Notes: generated from the letters alone by a model not told the origin. DNA of 64,000 nucleotides from an uncultured Formosa sp. (GCF_947500765.1 NZ_CANMTH010000005.1:186001-250000); one strand, 5' to 3'. Numbered from the stretch's first letter, positions 40,517-51,697 are shown. Made by a program: numbers and translations.

Positions 40517-41338
40517 ATGATTAGAAGTCTAGTCTATATCGTAATATTATTTGTATCGTGTAATGTCTTTGCATCTCGAGTAGATACGCTCTTGGTGCAT
40601 AGTAATGCCATGAATAAAGATGTTAAGAATGTTGTGATTACACCAGATAATTACTCTAAGCGTAACACGGCGTATAATGTAGTTTATTTATTACATGGTG
40701 CAGGAGGAGATTATAAAGCATGGTTAGGAAAAGCTCCAGCTATTAAGAAATATGCTGATGATTATAATGTTATTATAGTGTGTCCAGATGGTTATAAAAC
40801 CAGTTGGTATTTTGATAGTCCAGTAGATTCTACAATGAAATACGAAACCTATATTTCTAAAGAATTGGTTGCCAAAATAGATAAAACGTATAATACTTCT
40901 GCAACCAAAGATGGAAGAGCAATTTCAGGTTATAGTATGGGTGGGCATGGTGCTTTGTATTTAGCATTTAAACATCAAGATATTTGGGGAGCCGTTGCAA
41001 GTATGAGTGGAGGTGTAGATCTTCGTCCGTTTCCATTACGATGGGAAATCTCTAAACGTTTAGGGGAATATGCTGAATATGCAGGAAATTGGGAACAGAA
41101 TTCTGTAATTAACTTGGTGTATTTATTAGATGGAAAACACTTAGAAATTCTTTTTGATTGTGGTGTAGATGATTTCTTTTACGATGCAAATATCAGATTA
41201 CATGAAAAATTAGTAGAACGTAACATTCCACATGATTTTATTTCTCGTCCAGGCGGACATACAAATACATATTGGAGTAATTCAATAAAATATCACTTAC
41301 TGTTTTTTAATGATTTTTTTAATAAATCAAAAAACTAA
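40517..41338 (+). CDS. Alpha/beta-hydrolase, esterase D / feruloyl-esterase-like, secreted
   Basis: YNVVYLLHGAGGDYKAW, nucleophile GYSMGGHGALYLAF, late His RPGGHTNTYW. Confidence 0.85.
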   Translation: MIRSLVYIVILFVSCNVFASRVDTLLVHSNAMNKDVKNVVITPDNYSKRNTAYNVVYLLHGAGGDYKAWLGKAPAIKKYADDYNVIIVCPDGYKTSWYFDSPVDSTMKYETYISKELVAKIDKTYNTSATKDGRAISGYSMGGHGALYLAFKHQDIWGAVASMSGGVDLRPFPLRWEISKRLGEYAEYAGNWEQNSVINLVYLLDGKHLEILFDCGVDDFFYDANIRLHEKLVERNIPHDFISRPGGHTNTYWSNSIKYHLLFFNDFFNKSKN

Positions 41339-41343
41339 TTAAC

Positions 41344-42828
41344 ATGAATTGTAGATTAATAACATATGTACTTATTTCTATATTAACCTTTTCTTGTAAA
41401 GAAGAACCAAAACAAAAAGAGGTGGTTACAGTAATTGAAGCAAAACCAACGCAACCTAATATAGTAGTGTTGTTATGCGACGATTTAGGTTATGGTGATT
41501 TGTCTACTTTTGGTCATCCTATAATTGAAACTAAGAATTTAGATAAGTTAGCCGATACAGGTATTAAAATGACTGATTTTTATTCTACAGCACCAGTATG
41601 TTCATCTTCTCGAGCGGGTTTACTTACTGGTAGAAGTCCTAATCGAGCAGGTGTATATGATTTTATTCCTGGCTATAAAAAAAGTGAAGATAATAGAGAT
41701 TTAGTTCATCTTCAGGCAGACGAGGTAACTATTCCAGCAGTTTTAAAATCTGTAGGATACGAAACGTGTTTGGTTGGTAAATGGCATTGTTCGTCTCAAT
41801 TTAATTCTAAAGCACAGCCACAACCTAACGATTTTGGTTTCGACTATTGGTTTGCAACACATAACAATGCATCTCCAAGTCATAAAAACCCAAATAATTT
41901 TGTCAGAAATGGAAAAAAAGCGGGGGAAATTAAAGGTTATAGTAGTCAAATAATTGTTGATGAAGCCATATCATGGTTAGATACAAAATCTAATGATGCA
42001 CCGTTTTTTCTTGAAGTTGCATTTCATGAACCGCATGAACCTATTGCTTCACCAGAAGATTTAGTTCAAAAATATTTACCTCTAGCAAAGAATAGAGAAG
42101 AAGCCGAGTTTTTTGCAAACGTAGAAAATGTAGATCTTGCTGTGGGTAGATTATTAGAGTATTTCAAGGCTCATAACATCACGAATACACTTATTGTTTT
42201 TAGTTCAGACAACGGACCAGAAACACTGAATAGATATCCAAAAGCTAAACATTCTTATGGAAGTCCAGGCCCCTTAAAAGGGATGAAATTATGGACTAAT
42301 GAAGCAGGATTTAGAGTGCCTGGGATTGTAAATTGGATTGGTAAACAAACCTTTACAGGAGAAACGCAAGCTGTAGTATCTGCATTAGATTTATTACCAA
42401 CGTTTGCAGAATTAGCTGGTGCAGAATTACCTGATAGAATCTTAGATGGAGAATCGTTTACTTCACTATTGCAAACAGGAAATTTTCAACGCAAAAAACC
42501 ATTAACATGGGCATTTTACGACGCGATTAACGCACGTCGTGTTGCCATGCGAAAAGGCGATTGGAAAATCATGGCTCGTCTTGAGCTAGATAATAAAGAG
42601 TTACCACATATTCATAATTTATACGATGAAAATATAGATGATGTAAAACGTGCAAAACTTACAGATTTTGTATTATTTAATCTCAAAACCGATATCGCAG
42701 AATCTAATAATCTAGCCTTAGAAAATCCAGAGATTTTTAATGCTATGAAAGTAGAATTTGAATCAGAATATAAAGCATTGTTAGCCGGTAGTCATGTTTG
42801 GATACGTGAAACTCAAGATGTAAAATAG
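41344..42828 (+). CDS. S1-family sulfatase with non-canonical CSSSR formylglycine motif, lipoprotein-like
   Basis: NIVVLLCDDLGYGDLSTFGHP, STAPVCSSSRAGLLTGRSPNR, GKWHCSSQ, FSSDNGPET. Confidence 0.9.
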   Translation: MNCRLITYVLISILTFSCKEEPKQKEVVTVIEAKPTQPNIVVLLCDDLGYGDLSTFGHPIIETKNLDKLADTGIKMTDFYSTAPVCSSSRAGLLTGRSPNRAGVYDFIPGYKKSEDNRDLVHLQADEVTIPAVLKSVGYETCLVGKWHCSSQFNSKAQPQPNDFGFDYWFATHNNASPSHKNPNNFVRNGKKAGEIKGYSSQIIVDEAISWLDTKSNDAPFFLEVAFHEPHEPIASPEDLVQKYLPLAKNREEAEFFANVENVDLAVGRLLEYFKAHNITNTLIVFSSDNGPETLNRYPKAKHSYGSPGPLKGMKLWTNEAGFRVPGIVNWIGKQTFTGETQAVVSALDLLPTFAELAGAELPDRILDGESFTSLLQTGNFQRKKPLTWAFYDAINARRVAMRKGDWKIMARLELDNKELPHIHNLYDENIDDVKRAKLTDFVLFNLKTDIAESNNLALENPEIFNAMKVEFESEYKALLAGSHVWIRETQDVK

Positions 42829-42835
42829 TATATAT

Positions 42836-42983
42836 ATAAAGTATTCATTTGTTTTTGTTTTTTTAATCAAGGTCGCTCATGCGCAGTTTCTAATCCCTAC
42901 CAGAATTGAACGTGAGCATCCGAGATTAATTTTAAAAGAAAAAAAACTAAATACAGTTTTCTCTAATAGTATGAAAGAGTAAA
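42836..42983 (+). pseudogene. Remnant of a secreted lyase-like gene (N-terminal fragment)
   Basis: In-frame translation IKYSFVFVFLIKVAHAQFLIPTRIEREHPRLILKEKKLNTVFSNSMKE*. Signal-peptide-like stretch ending AHAQ followed by an HPRL motif as in adjacent PL genes (HAQHTSNHPRLFV). No intact ORF. Confidence 0.5.
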
Positions 42984-43019
42984 AAATAAAAATGCAATAA
43001 TATTTAAAAGGATAAAGTA

Positions 43020-44462
43020 ATGAGTAAACGTATTAATAATTTAAACTTTAGTTTAAGAGATAGAAAGACGTGTTTTATGGTTATGCTTTTAGTATTTAAT
43101 GCCTTGTTATTAAGCGCGCAGCAACCAACAGAAGTATACTATTTAAAATTATCGGGAGATATTAAAGAGGGTAAAATTGATGTTAAAAAATATAATGAAT
43201 CACAAAAGAAAGCAACGAATAAAAGAATAAACCCCATTAAATTATACCCGAATGTAGAATTTCAAACATTCGAAGGTTTTGGAGGTGCGTTTAATGAAAT
43301 TGGAGGTGAAGCTTTAATGGTTTTACCTAAAGATAAGCAAACAGAGGTGGCTAAAAATTTATTTGGTTTAAATTCTGGAGCACAATTAACGTTTTGTAGA
43401 ACAGCAGTAGGTGCAAGCGATTTTGGAATTGATGCCTACAGTTATGCAGAAAAAGCAAACGATTATAATATGACAGCTTTCTCTATTAAAAGAGAAGAAA
43501 CGTCTGTAATTCCTTTTATTCAGCATGCTTTCTCACAGAATCCAAATCTTAAACTTTTTGCTTCACCTTGGAGTCCACCAGCATGGATGAAATATTCCGG
43601 ACTTATGGATCGAGGAGAAGATTTTCCTGAAAAAAACAAATTAAAAGACGATCCTGAAATTTATAAAGCCTATGCTTTATACTTTTCAAAATATATTAAA
43701 GCGTATGAAGATAAAGGAATTAACATTGATCGTTTAATTGTTCAAAACGAAACAGATGCCAATACACGGTATCCGTCTAATGATATGTCTGTAACACAGA
43801 TGAGTCATTTTGTAAAATCGTATTTACGTCCTCAATTTAAAGCAGATAAGATTGATACAGAAATTTGGGCAGGAACTTTTAGGGTTCATGGCCGTATTGA
43901 TGCTTTAGAGTTAGCCGGAAATGTAGAAAACTCAGCTTTATTTGATGGTATTGGAATTCAATACACATCTTCAAAATATATTCAAGATATGAATGTATTA
44001 TATCCTAACGGACACACGATGCATACCGAAGGAAATTGTTTTAATGGAAAAAACACTTGGGATCAAGCGTCGTCACGTTTAAAAGAAGTGGCACAATATT
44101 TTAATTATGGTATTCCTAATTATTGCTATTGGAACATGATCTTAAATGAAACTACAAAAAGCGGTTGGGATTGGGCACAAAACTCATTAATTAATATTGA
44201 TCGTAATACTAAAGAAGTAACGTACAATCCAGATTATGGTGTGTTCGCCTTTATGAGTCAGTATTTAGTGCCTGGATCAAAACGTATAGCTAATTATTCT
44301 AAAGACGAATTAATTTCTGTAAAACGTGATAATAAAATTTACGTGTTACTTCAAAATAATAACGCTTTACCAAATTCTTACGAATGTCAGATAGAAAACG
44401 GAGAGAAGCAAATTGTAACCTTACCAGCTAAATCGTTAGCCGTAATTGTGATAAATATTTAA
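43020..44462 (+). CDS. GH30-family glycoside hydrolase
   Basis: FQTFEGFGGAFNEIGGEAL, LFASPWSPPAWMK, VQNETDANTRYPS, HTEGNCFNG. Confidence 0.88.
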   Translation: MSKRINNLNFSLRDRKTCFMVMLLVFNALLLSAQQPTEVYYLKLSGDIKEGKIDVKKYNESQKKATNKRINPIKLYPNVEFQTFEGFGGAFNEIGGEALMVLPKDKQTEVAKNLFGLNSGAQLTFCRTAVGASDFGIDAYSYAEKANDYNMTAFSIKREETSVIPFIQHAFSQNPNLKLFASPWSPPAWMKYSGLMDRGEDFPEKNKLKDDPEIYKAYALYFSKYIKAYEDKGINIDRLIVQNETDANTRYPSNDMSVTQMSHFVKSYLRPQFKADKIDTEIWAGTFRVHGRIDALELAGNVENSALFDGIGIQYTSSKYIQDMNVLYPNGHTMHTEGNCFNGKNTWDQASSRLKEVAQYFNYGIPNYCYWNMILNETTKSGWDWAQNSLINIDRNTKEVTYNPDYGVFAFMSQYLVPGSKRIANYSKDELISVKRDNKIYVLLQNNNALPNSYECQIENGEKQIVTLPAKSLAVIVINI

Positions 44463-44486
44463 AATTAAATATAAACATAGAGATTC

Positions 44487-46169
44487 ATGATACATAAAAA
44501 ATTAAGTCTTATAAAATGCCTTACATTCTTATGCTTAGTAGGTATGGTGTCTTGTAAAACAGAAACTAAAGAAGCAGAGGTTAAAGCCGTAAAAAAAGAA
44601 TTACCAACTAAGCGGCCAAACATTATTTTTATGATGTCCGACGATCATGCCTATCAAGCAATTAGTGCTTATAGTGACCGTTTAATACAAACACCTAATA
44701 TAGATCGAATTGCGGACGAAGGTATTTTATTTACCAATGCAAGTGTTACAAATTCTATTTGTGCTCCATCAAGAGCTACAATTTTAACAGGAAAACATTG
44801 TCATATACACGGAAAAGTAGATAATCTATTTCCGTTTGATGAATCTCAAGTCACTTTTCCTCAATTATTACAAAAAGCAGGATACCAAACGGCTATGTTT
44901 GGAAAATTACATTTTGGAAATAATCCGAAAGGTATAGATGAATTTAAAATTCTTCCAGGGCAAGGACAATATTATAATCCAGATTTTAATACTAACGATG
45001 GGCAGATTACTGTAGAAGGCTATGTTACCGATATTATTATGGATATGACCTTAGATTGGTTAGAACATAGAAGAGACGAAACCAAACCTTTTATGTTATT
45101 TTCTATGCAAAAAGCACCACATAGAGAATGGTTGCCAGCACCACGTCATTTTAAAGAATATACTAAAAAAACATTTAAAGAACCTGAAACGTTGTTTGAT
45201 GATTATGAAGGACGAGGTACCGCTGCGAAAACAGCAGAAATGAATCTTTTAAAGCATATGAACTGGGCAGGAGATTCTAAATTGTATCCAGAAATGATGG
45301 AAGAATTAGGCATTAAAGATATGTCTGGTTGGGATTTGGAAGCTTTTGAGCGAGAAGTTGGACGTATGAATCCAGAACAACGTGCTGTTTGGGATTCTGT
45401 ATACAGACCAATGATGGAAGACTTTAAAACAAAGTATCCAACCATGAATGAAACCGAATTAATGAAATGGCGTTACCAACGTTACATGCAAGATTATTTA
45501 GGATGTATTGCTTCTGTAGATGAAAATGTAGGACGATTATTAGATTATTTAGATGAGACTGGATTAGATGAAAATACGATTATTGTGTATACTTCAGATC
45601 AAGGATTTTATTTAGGAGAACATGGTTGGTTTGATAAACGTTTTGTATACAACGAGTCGTTTAAAACACCCTTATTAATTCGTTGGCCAAACGTTATTAA
45701 ACCAGGAACTACAAACACAGAAATGGTTCAAAATTTAGATTTTGCTCAGACCATTTTAGAAGCAGCTCATATAGAAGCTCCTTCAGATATGCAAGGAGAA
45801 AGTTTAATTCCGTTATTATTAGGTAACGATGAAGAGTGGACAAGAGATGCAGTATATTACCATTATTATGAATATCCAGGTATTCATATGGTAAAAAGAC
45901 ATTACGCTATTATTACTCAGGAATATAAGCTTATCCATTTTTATTACGACGTAGACGAATGGGAACTTTACGATCGTAAAAAGGATATTAATGAAATGCA
46001 TAATGTTATTGATGATCCAGCATATGCCGATGTGGTTGTAAAACTAAAAAAACAACTTGTAGATATGCGTAAGCAATATGGAGACAGCTCGCAGTTAGAT
46101 CAAGAAATAATAAGAAAATATTTAGAAGCAAAAGACAATCCCGATATAGAAACGGTTCCACTTCATTAG
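44487..46169 (+). CDS. S1-family sulfatase (CAPSR motif), lipoprotein
   Basis: NIIFMMSDDHAYQAIS, NSICAPSRATILTGKH, GKLHFGN, YTSDQGFYLGEHGWFDKR. Confidence 0.93.
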   Translation: MIHKKLSLIKCLTFLCLVGMVSCKTETKEAEVKAVKKELPTKRPNIIFMMSDDHAYQAISAYSDRLIQTPNIDRIADEGILFTNASVTNSICAPSRATILTGKHCHIHGKVDNLFPFDESQVTFPQLLQKAGYQTAMFGKLHFGNNPKGIDEFKILPGQGQYYNPDFNTNDGQITVEGYVTDIIMDMTLDWLEHRRDETKPFMLFSMQKAPHREWLPAPRHFKEYTKKTFKEPETLFDDYEGRGTAAKTAEMNLLKHMNWAGDSKLYPEMMEELGIKDMSGWDLEAFEREVGRMNPEQRAVWDSVYRPMMEDFKTKYPTMNETELMKWRYQRYMQDYLGCIASVDENVGRLLDYLDETGLDENTIIVYTSDQGFYLGEHGWFDKRFVYNESFKTPLLIRWPNVIKPGTTNTEMVQNLDFAQTILEAAHIEAPSDMQGESLIPLLLGNDEEWTRDAVYYHYYEYPGIHMVKRHYAIITQEYKLIHFYYDVDEWELYDRKKDINEMHNVIDDPAYADVVVKLKKQLVDMRKQYGDSSQLDQEIIRKYLEAKDNPDIETVPLH

Positions 46170-46213
46170 ACAGAAACAAAATCTGTATTACAATTATATA
46201 ATAGCGAATAATC

Positions 46214-48886
46214 ATGCGATTTAAAAACATTCTCAGTTTAGTTATCATTTTCCTTTTTATAGGAATACATAGTCATGCTCAACACACGTCCAATCATCCA
46301 CGTTTATTTGTGGAACATCAGGATAGAGATGCCTTAATAAAAAAGATTGAGACAGAAGATTGGGCCAAAGCATCTTTTAAGGCGTTAACCTCAGAAATAG
46401 ATCCTTATGTAAACCGTCATGTTACAGATCCAGAATGGATTGTGTCACGATTAGCGATGTATTGGAAAGATGGCGAACACTTTACGCAATGTTATATCAA
46501 AGATCAAAATTGGGATTATGGAGAAGGCAATGCACCTGTGCCAACCGTACGGTTACCAGGTATGCGTACTTGGAATGATTATGTAAATGTACCTTTAGAA
46601 GATCGTATTCCGTATAATACTACGGGAGATTTATTAGGAATTAGTCGCTCTAATGCCGATAAAACACCTGTTTTAATTCCGTATAAAGAAACCGGACATA
46701 TGATTCGTGCTAACAATGCTGAAATTTTAAAATTAGCAGAACAAGCCGCTTTTGTGTATTACATTACTCAAGATGAAAAATATGCAAAATTCTCATCAGA
46801 TATCTTATGGCCATGGTTATTAGGAACGTATTATATGCAACCACCTTTAGATCCAGAAGAGTCTACAGGCGGACCAGGAGGTTATGAGCCAGGCGGAATT
46901 ATGGGCTATTATGATTATGAAGTGATTCATGACGATAGACAAACTCCTACAGCTATAGCTTACGATTTTTTGTATGATTATTTGAATGCACATCCGCATG
47001 AACATTTAAAAACCATGAATAAAACTACATCAGAAGTTGCAGGAGTAGTCTTTAAACGTTTTATAGAAATTGGATTGATTAGAGGTGGAAAATTGGGAAA
47101 TTGGAATGTAAATCGCTATAAGAATATCTTAAATAGTATGCTTGTTTTAGAATCTAACGATTTTTATAAAGATGGAAAAGGACGTGAATATTACATCCCA
47201 TTTTATACCGAAAAATCGGGAGAACATTATGCAGGCTTACCAGAAATATTAGCATACTATAATAAAACCACAGGATTGTGGCCAGAATCTCCAGGTTATG
47301 CTTCAGGAATGATTCCTACAGTATTAGAAATGGGTGTGAAATTATACAAATCTGGAGTAAATACTTTAGCCGGAAATCCAATAATTAGTAAGGCTGCATT
47401 AGCAAATTTAGGATGGTTAGATGCTCGTGGAAACTTAGTTGTTTTTGGAGATATGCGTGGTGGTCCTGCAAATATTTCATCTTTCGAATCGCTTTTAACA
47501 TATTCTACTTGGGAAGGCGATACAGAAACATCTAAAAAAATGGCCACTGTAATTCGTAAAAACATAGCCTCTGGACAATATGATAGAAGTAAATCAGATT
47601 GGAAAGGTATTGTTTTTAATCAGCCATTACCAGATTCAGGAAGCGAATTACCATTTTATAAAGCAGCATATTCTCCATTTCATAAACATATAATTATGAG
47701 AAATGGAAATGACGAGAATAATGGGATGATGTTTACGCTTTACGGCGGAAAACATAAATCTCATTTAACAGCTAATGGTTTGGCAATGCAATTTTACGGA
47801 AAAGGTTGGGCTTTGGCTCCAGATGCTTCTGCATACGAATCGTATTGGTCTAAAGATGCTTCGTATCATAGAGGGATATCTGGATCAAATACCATTCAGC
47901 CAGGATATAGTAGTGGAGATATTATTGTAAATGCTATGAATCCGTCTGTAGATACTACTGCAGGTTTTTATAATTCGACAGAGACCTCTAAACATGTGTC
48001 TTTTGCAGATGTTTCTGCAGCAGAAAAACGTCGTGTAGTTGCTATGATACGTACTTCTGAAACCACAGGATATTATGTAGATGTTTTTAGATCTAATCAA
48101 TCAGATAACGATTATATTCATCATAATCTTGGTAATACGATGGCTTTAAAAACGACTGCAAATAGTCCGTTAACATTAGAAAAAGTGAATGATTTAGGCG
48201 TAAAGTACGATAAGAATTATACGTTTTTTAAAAATCAAAGAAAAGTTAAGTATTCAGAGGATTTTAATGCCACTTGGACCACTACAGCAGTGTCTCCAGA
48301 ATTGGAAGTAAATATGTGGATGATGGGACAAGATAACCGTGAATTATATGTAGTCGATGCACCTCCAACAACACTTAGAGCAGATATTACTCCAGGTGCA
48401 GTTAATAAAAGTCCAGAAACAACACCAACTCTAATTGTACGTCAGAATGGAATTAATGGACAGGATTATCCATTTGTTTCTGTATTTGAGTCTTATGATA
48501 CAGGAAAGAAATCTATTCAAAATATTGAAAAATTAGAAACTTCAGAACATTTTGTAAGTCTGAAAGTAGCATCTAAAAATAGTACTCAATTTGTATACAA
48601 TTCAACAGATAATAAAGTGTATGCACCAGAAAAGAAAATGAAATTTCAAGGTGTATTTGCAGTTGCTTCAGAAAAAAATGGAGACTTTGAGTATTTGTAT
48701 TTAGGACAAGGAAAGTTGTTACAACACAATAAATATAGTATTGAAGCTGTAAACGATTCGGTTTCTGCAGAACTTATATTTGAAAACGGTATATATTATT
48801 ATTCTGCAGACCAGCCTGTAATAATTAAACTTAAAAAAGGTAAATCAAAAACGTATCCTGCGGGCTCTCACATTGAAATTAAGTAA
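46214..48886 (+). CDS. Heparinase II/III-superfamily polysaccharide lyase-like protein
   Basis: HPRLFVEHQD, DPEWIVSRLAMYWKDG, GNAPVPTVRLPGMR, central YGGKHKSHLTANGLAMQFYGKGWALAPDASAYESYW. Paralog of 48887-51697 and 63028-end. Confidence 0.75.
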   Translation: MRFKNILSLVIIFLFIGIHSHAQHTSNHPRLFVEHQDRDALIKKIETEDWAKASFKALTSEIDPYVNRHVTDPEWIVSRLAMYWKDGEHFTQCYIKDQNWDYGEGNAPVPTVRLPGMRTWNDYVNVPLEDRIPYNTTGDLLGISRSNADKTPVLIPYKETGHMIRANNAEILKLAEQAAFVYYITQDEKYAKFSSDILWPWLLGTYYMQPPLDPEESTGGPGGYEPGGIMGYYDYEVIHDDRQTPTAIAYDFLYDYLNAHPHEHLKTMNKTTSEVAGVVFKRFIEIGLIRGGKLGNWNVNRYKNILNSMLVLESNDFYKDGKGREYYIPFYTEKSGEHYAGLPEILAYYNKTTGLWPESPGYASGMIPTVLEMGVKLYKSGVNTLAGNPIISKAALANLGWLDARGNLVVFGDMRGGPANISSFESLLTYSTWEGDTETSKKMATVIRKNIASGQYDRSKSDWKGIVFNQPLPDSGSELPFYKAAYSPFHKHIIMRNGNDENNGMMFTLYGGKHKSHLTANGLAMQFYGKGWALAPDASAYESYWSKDASYHRGISGSNTIQPGYSSGDIIVNAMNPSVDTTAGFYNSTETSKHVSFADVSAAEKRRVVAMIRTSETTGYYVDVFRSNQSDNDYIHHNLGNTMALKTTANSPLTLEKVNDLGVKYDKNYTFFKNQRKVKYSEDFNATWTTTAVSPELEVNMWMMGQDNRELYVVDAPPTTLRADITPGAVNKSPETTPTLIVRQNGINGQDYPFVSVFESYDTGKKSIQNIEKLETSEHFVSLKVASKNSTQFVYNSTDNKVYAPEKKMKFQGVFAVASEKNGDFEYLYLGQGKLLQHNKYSIEAVNDSVSAELIFENGIYYYSADQPVIIKLKKGKSKTYPAGSHIEIK

Positions 48887-51697
48887 ATGAAAAATAGAAA
48901 TGTCATATTAAAACCGTTATTGTTATTGGCAATTTTGGCTATGCTTTTTTGTGCAGCAAATGTAAATGCACAAGAAATTTCGCATCCTAGAATTTATACG
49001 TCTAATGTTTCAAAAACTGAATTTTTAGAACATATTAAAAAACAAGATTGGAAGCAAAGTTTAGTCGATAAAAAAATAAAGAATCTAGAAAAATATATCG
49101 AATTATGTAAAAATGACCCAACGTGGTTGGTTTCTAGATTGCAAATGAATTGGAAAACTAAGCACAACAAAGTATATTTAAAAGGAGGAAATTTTGATTA
49201 TTCTGAAGGTTCTGCTCCTGTACCAACGGTGCGTTTTTCTGGAACGCGAGATTGGTCAACCGAGTATGTGAAACCAAGGTTTGAAGATATGGAACCGTAT
49301 TTTGATGATCCTCGTGGTTATTATTTAGAGCATAAAAAAACAGGAAAAAAAGAATGGGTGCATCCTTCTAAAATGGGACATGCTATTGAAGGTATAAACC
49401 GGAGTATTATGGATTTGGTTGCCGATGCTGCTTTTTTATATTGGATGACAGGAGACGAAAAATATGCAGAATTCGCTTTACCTGTTTACCAAACCTACAT
49501 GGAAGGGATGTATTACAGAGATAACCCTATAGATTTAACAAATTCTGGCCAGCAGCGCCTCTCTGGATTAGCAACTTTTGAAGTGATTCACGAGCAAATT
49601 CTAATTCATTTATTAACTACTTACGATTTTTTATACGATTATTTCGAAGCACATAATGTAAACTTAGATCATAATGTGGCTGTGTTTCAAAAATGGGGAG
49701 ATCAAATTATAAATAATGGTGTACCTGATAATAATTGGAATTTATTTCAAGCGCGTTTTTTAACGTATGTGGCTATGGCATTAGATTCTAATTCGGCTTA
49801 TAAAAACGGAAAAGGGCGTGAATATTATTTAGATTTAATATTTAATACGTCTACTGAACGTCAATTATCTATCAATGAATCCTTATTGGTTTACAATCAA
49901 GAAACGGGTATTTGGCCAGAGAGTGCTTCTTATTCTATTCATGTTATTTCTACTTTATTAAATATTGTAACCTTATTAGATCATTCTACAAATAATAACG
50001 AATTGGCTAATTTTCCAATTATAGAAAAAGCAGCATTATCGTCGTTTCAATATTTATTTCCTAGTGGTTATTCAATTGGTTTCGGAGATTCTAATCATAA
50101 ACCATTACCTCCAGAAAATTTTGAATTACTAATAGCGATGTACAGAAAATATAACGAATTAGACAAAGAAACTGTTATATCTGGTTTGTTAGAACAAATG
50201 ATTGCTAAAGGAGAGTACAAAAGAAAAGCCGACAATTTATTCGAATTATTTTTTTATGTAGATGATTTAAAATCTGTAAAAACAGATAAAAATGCATTAA
50301 ACCAATTAACAACGCCAACATTTTATGCCTCGAACGTAAGTTTGTTTAATCAGCGTTTGGGTATGGGTGATGATGCCATGATGGTGTCTACTTTTGGTTC
50401 TTTCGGAAACCATGCGCATGCAAATGGTGTAGCAATAGAATTATATGCCAATGGTTATGCTTTAGGGCCAGATATGGGGAAAGGTTCTAGTTATTGGCAC
50501 GAAAATCATAACGACTATTATTCTAAATTTCCAGCGCATAATACGGTAGTTGTAAATGGTGTTTCAGACTATAATGCCATGCGCAGTTATCATCCATTTA
50601 CTCTAGATCAAGCTTTTCCTAAATCAGGAATTACACCTTCATTTAAAGGGTTAACATATTCTAAAGTGTCTTTTTTTGAACCTAAAGCAAAAGCAAATCA
50701 ACAACGATTTACAGCACTTATAAAATCGAAGTCAAGTACGGGATATATTGTAGATGTATTTAGATCTAAAACACAAAAAGAAGGTAAACAACGTCATGAT
50801 TATTTTTATCATAATTTAGGACAATCGCTTCAAATTTTAGATATGAATTCTAAGGTGTTGCCTTTAAAAAGTACTGATGATTTTGGAAGTAAATATGGTG
50901 ATATAAAAGGGTATGATTATTTAACTAATAAAAAGAAAATAACAACTGCTAAAGATGTAAAAGCGCTTTATAAACTTACACCCGAAAATCAGCCAGATCA
51001 TCTCATGAAGCTTTGGGTAAAAGGAAGCGATAATCAAACTATTTATACGGCAATGGCTCCAAAATCTAATGTGATTAGTAAAGGCACAGCTCCAGAAAAT
51101 GTTTTAAACGATTCGATACACACATTAATTGTAAAACGAGAAGCTGAGGCTTGGAATAATCCGTTTGCTGTTGTTTTTAATCCCTATATAGAAGGTCAAG
51201 AGAATCCGATTATCAATGTAACCTATTCAAAAATTAAAGAGAATCCAAGTACGCAAGTTATAAACGTGTTGTTGAATGATAAGAAAACCACAGATAAAAT
51301 TGTTCTAAATACTTCGGAAAATGATATTGTCCAGCAAGATAATTTTTATCAACATGGATTATTATCTGTGTCTCGTTTAGGAGATAAAGAAACAAATCTT
51401 GAGTATTTATTTACTTCAGGAATTTATAAATACAAACAATTTGGTTGGGAAATAATTGCATCGGGTAATGCTGTAACCGTATCTATAGAACGTTTAGGCG
51501 ATACTTTTACTATTGAAAGCGACGGGCCAGTACTTATTCGTTCGCCTTTTGTAAATGGTAAAAAAGAAGCAGAATTAAGACTTTTTAAAAACAATAAATT
51601 AGTAAATAAGAGAAGTGGTCAAGTAGGACGATCTAATCCAGAACAATTAGAATTTAGATTAGAAAAAGCCTATAGCAAAGTACAAATTGTGTTTTAA
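48887..51697 (+). CDS. Heparinase II/III-superfamily polysaccharide lyase-like protein
   Basis: HPRIYTSN, DPTWLVSRLQMNWKTK, GSAPVPTVRFSGTRDW, FGSFGNHAHANGVAIELYANGYALGPDMGKGSSYW, HNTVVVNG. Confidence 0.75.
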   Translation: MKNRNVILKPLLLLAILAMLFCAANVNAQEISHPRIYTSNVSKTEFLEHIKKQDWKQSLVDKKIKNLEKYIELCKNDPTWLVSRLQMNWKTKHNKVYLKGGNFDYSEGSAPVPTVRFSGTRDWSTEYVKPRFEDMEPYFDDPRGYYLEHKKTGKKEWVHPSKMGHAIEGINRSIMDLVADAAFLYWMTGDEKYAEFALPVYQTYMEGMYYRDNPIDLTNSGQQRLSGLATFEVIHEQILIHLLTTYDFLYDYFEAHNVNLDHNVAVFQKWGDQIINNGVPDNNWNLFQARFLTYVAMALDSNSAYKNGKGREYYLDLIFNTSTERQLSINESLLVYNQETGIWPESASYSIHVISTLLNIVTLLDHSTNNNELANFPIIEKAALSSFQYLFPSGYSIGFGDSNHKPLPPENFELLIAMYRKYNELDKETVISGLLEQMIAKGEYKRKADNLFELFFYVDDLKSVKTDKNALNQLTTPTFYASNVSLFNQRLGMGDDAMMVSTFGSFGNHAHANGVAIELYANGYALGPDMGKGSSYWHENHNDYYSKFPAHNTVVVNGVSDYNAMRSYHPFTLDQAFPKSGITPSFKGLTYSKVSFFEPKAKANQQRFTALIKSKSSTGYIVDVFRSKTQKEGKQRHDYFYHNLGQSLQILDMNSKVLPLKSTDDFGSKYGDIKGYDYLTNKKKITTAKDVKALYKLTPENQPDHLMKLWVKGSDNQTIYTAMAPKSNVISKGTAPENVLNDSIHTLIVKREAEAWNNPFAVVFNPYIEGQENPIINVTYSKIKENPSTQVINVLLNDKKTTDKIVLNTSENDIVQQDNFYQHGLLSVSRLGDKETNLEYLFTSGIYKYKQFGWEIIASGNAVTVSIERLGDTFTIESDGPVLIRSPFVNGKKEAELRLFKNNKLVNKRSGQVGRSNPEQLEFRLEKAYSKVQIVF

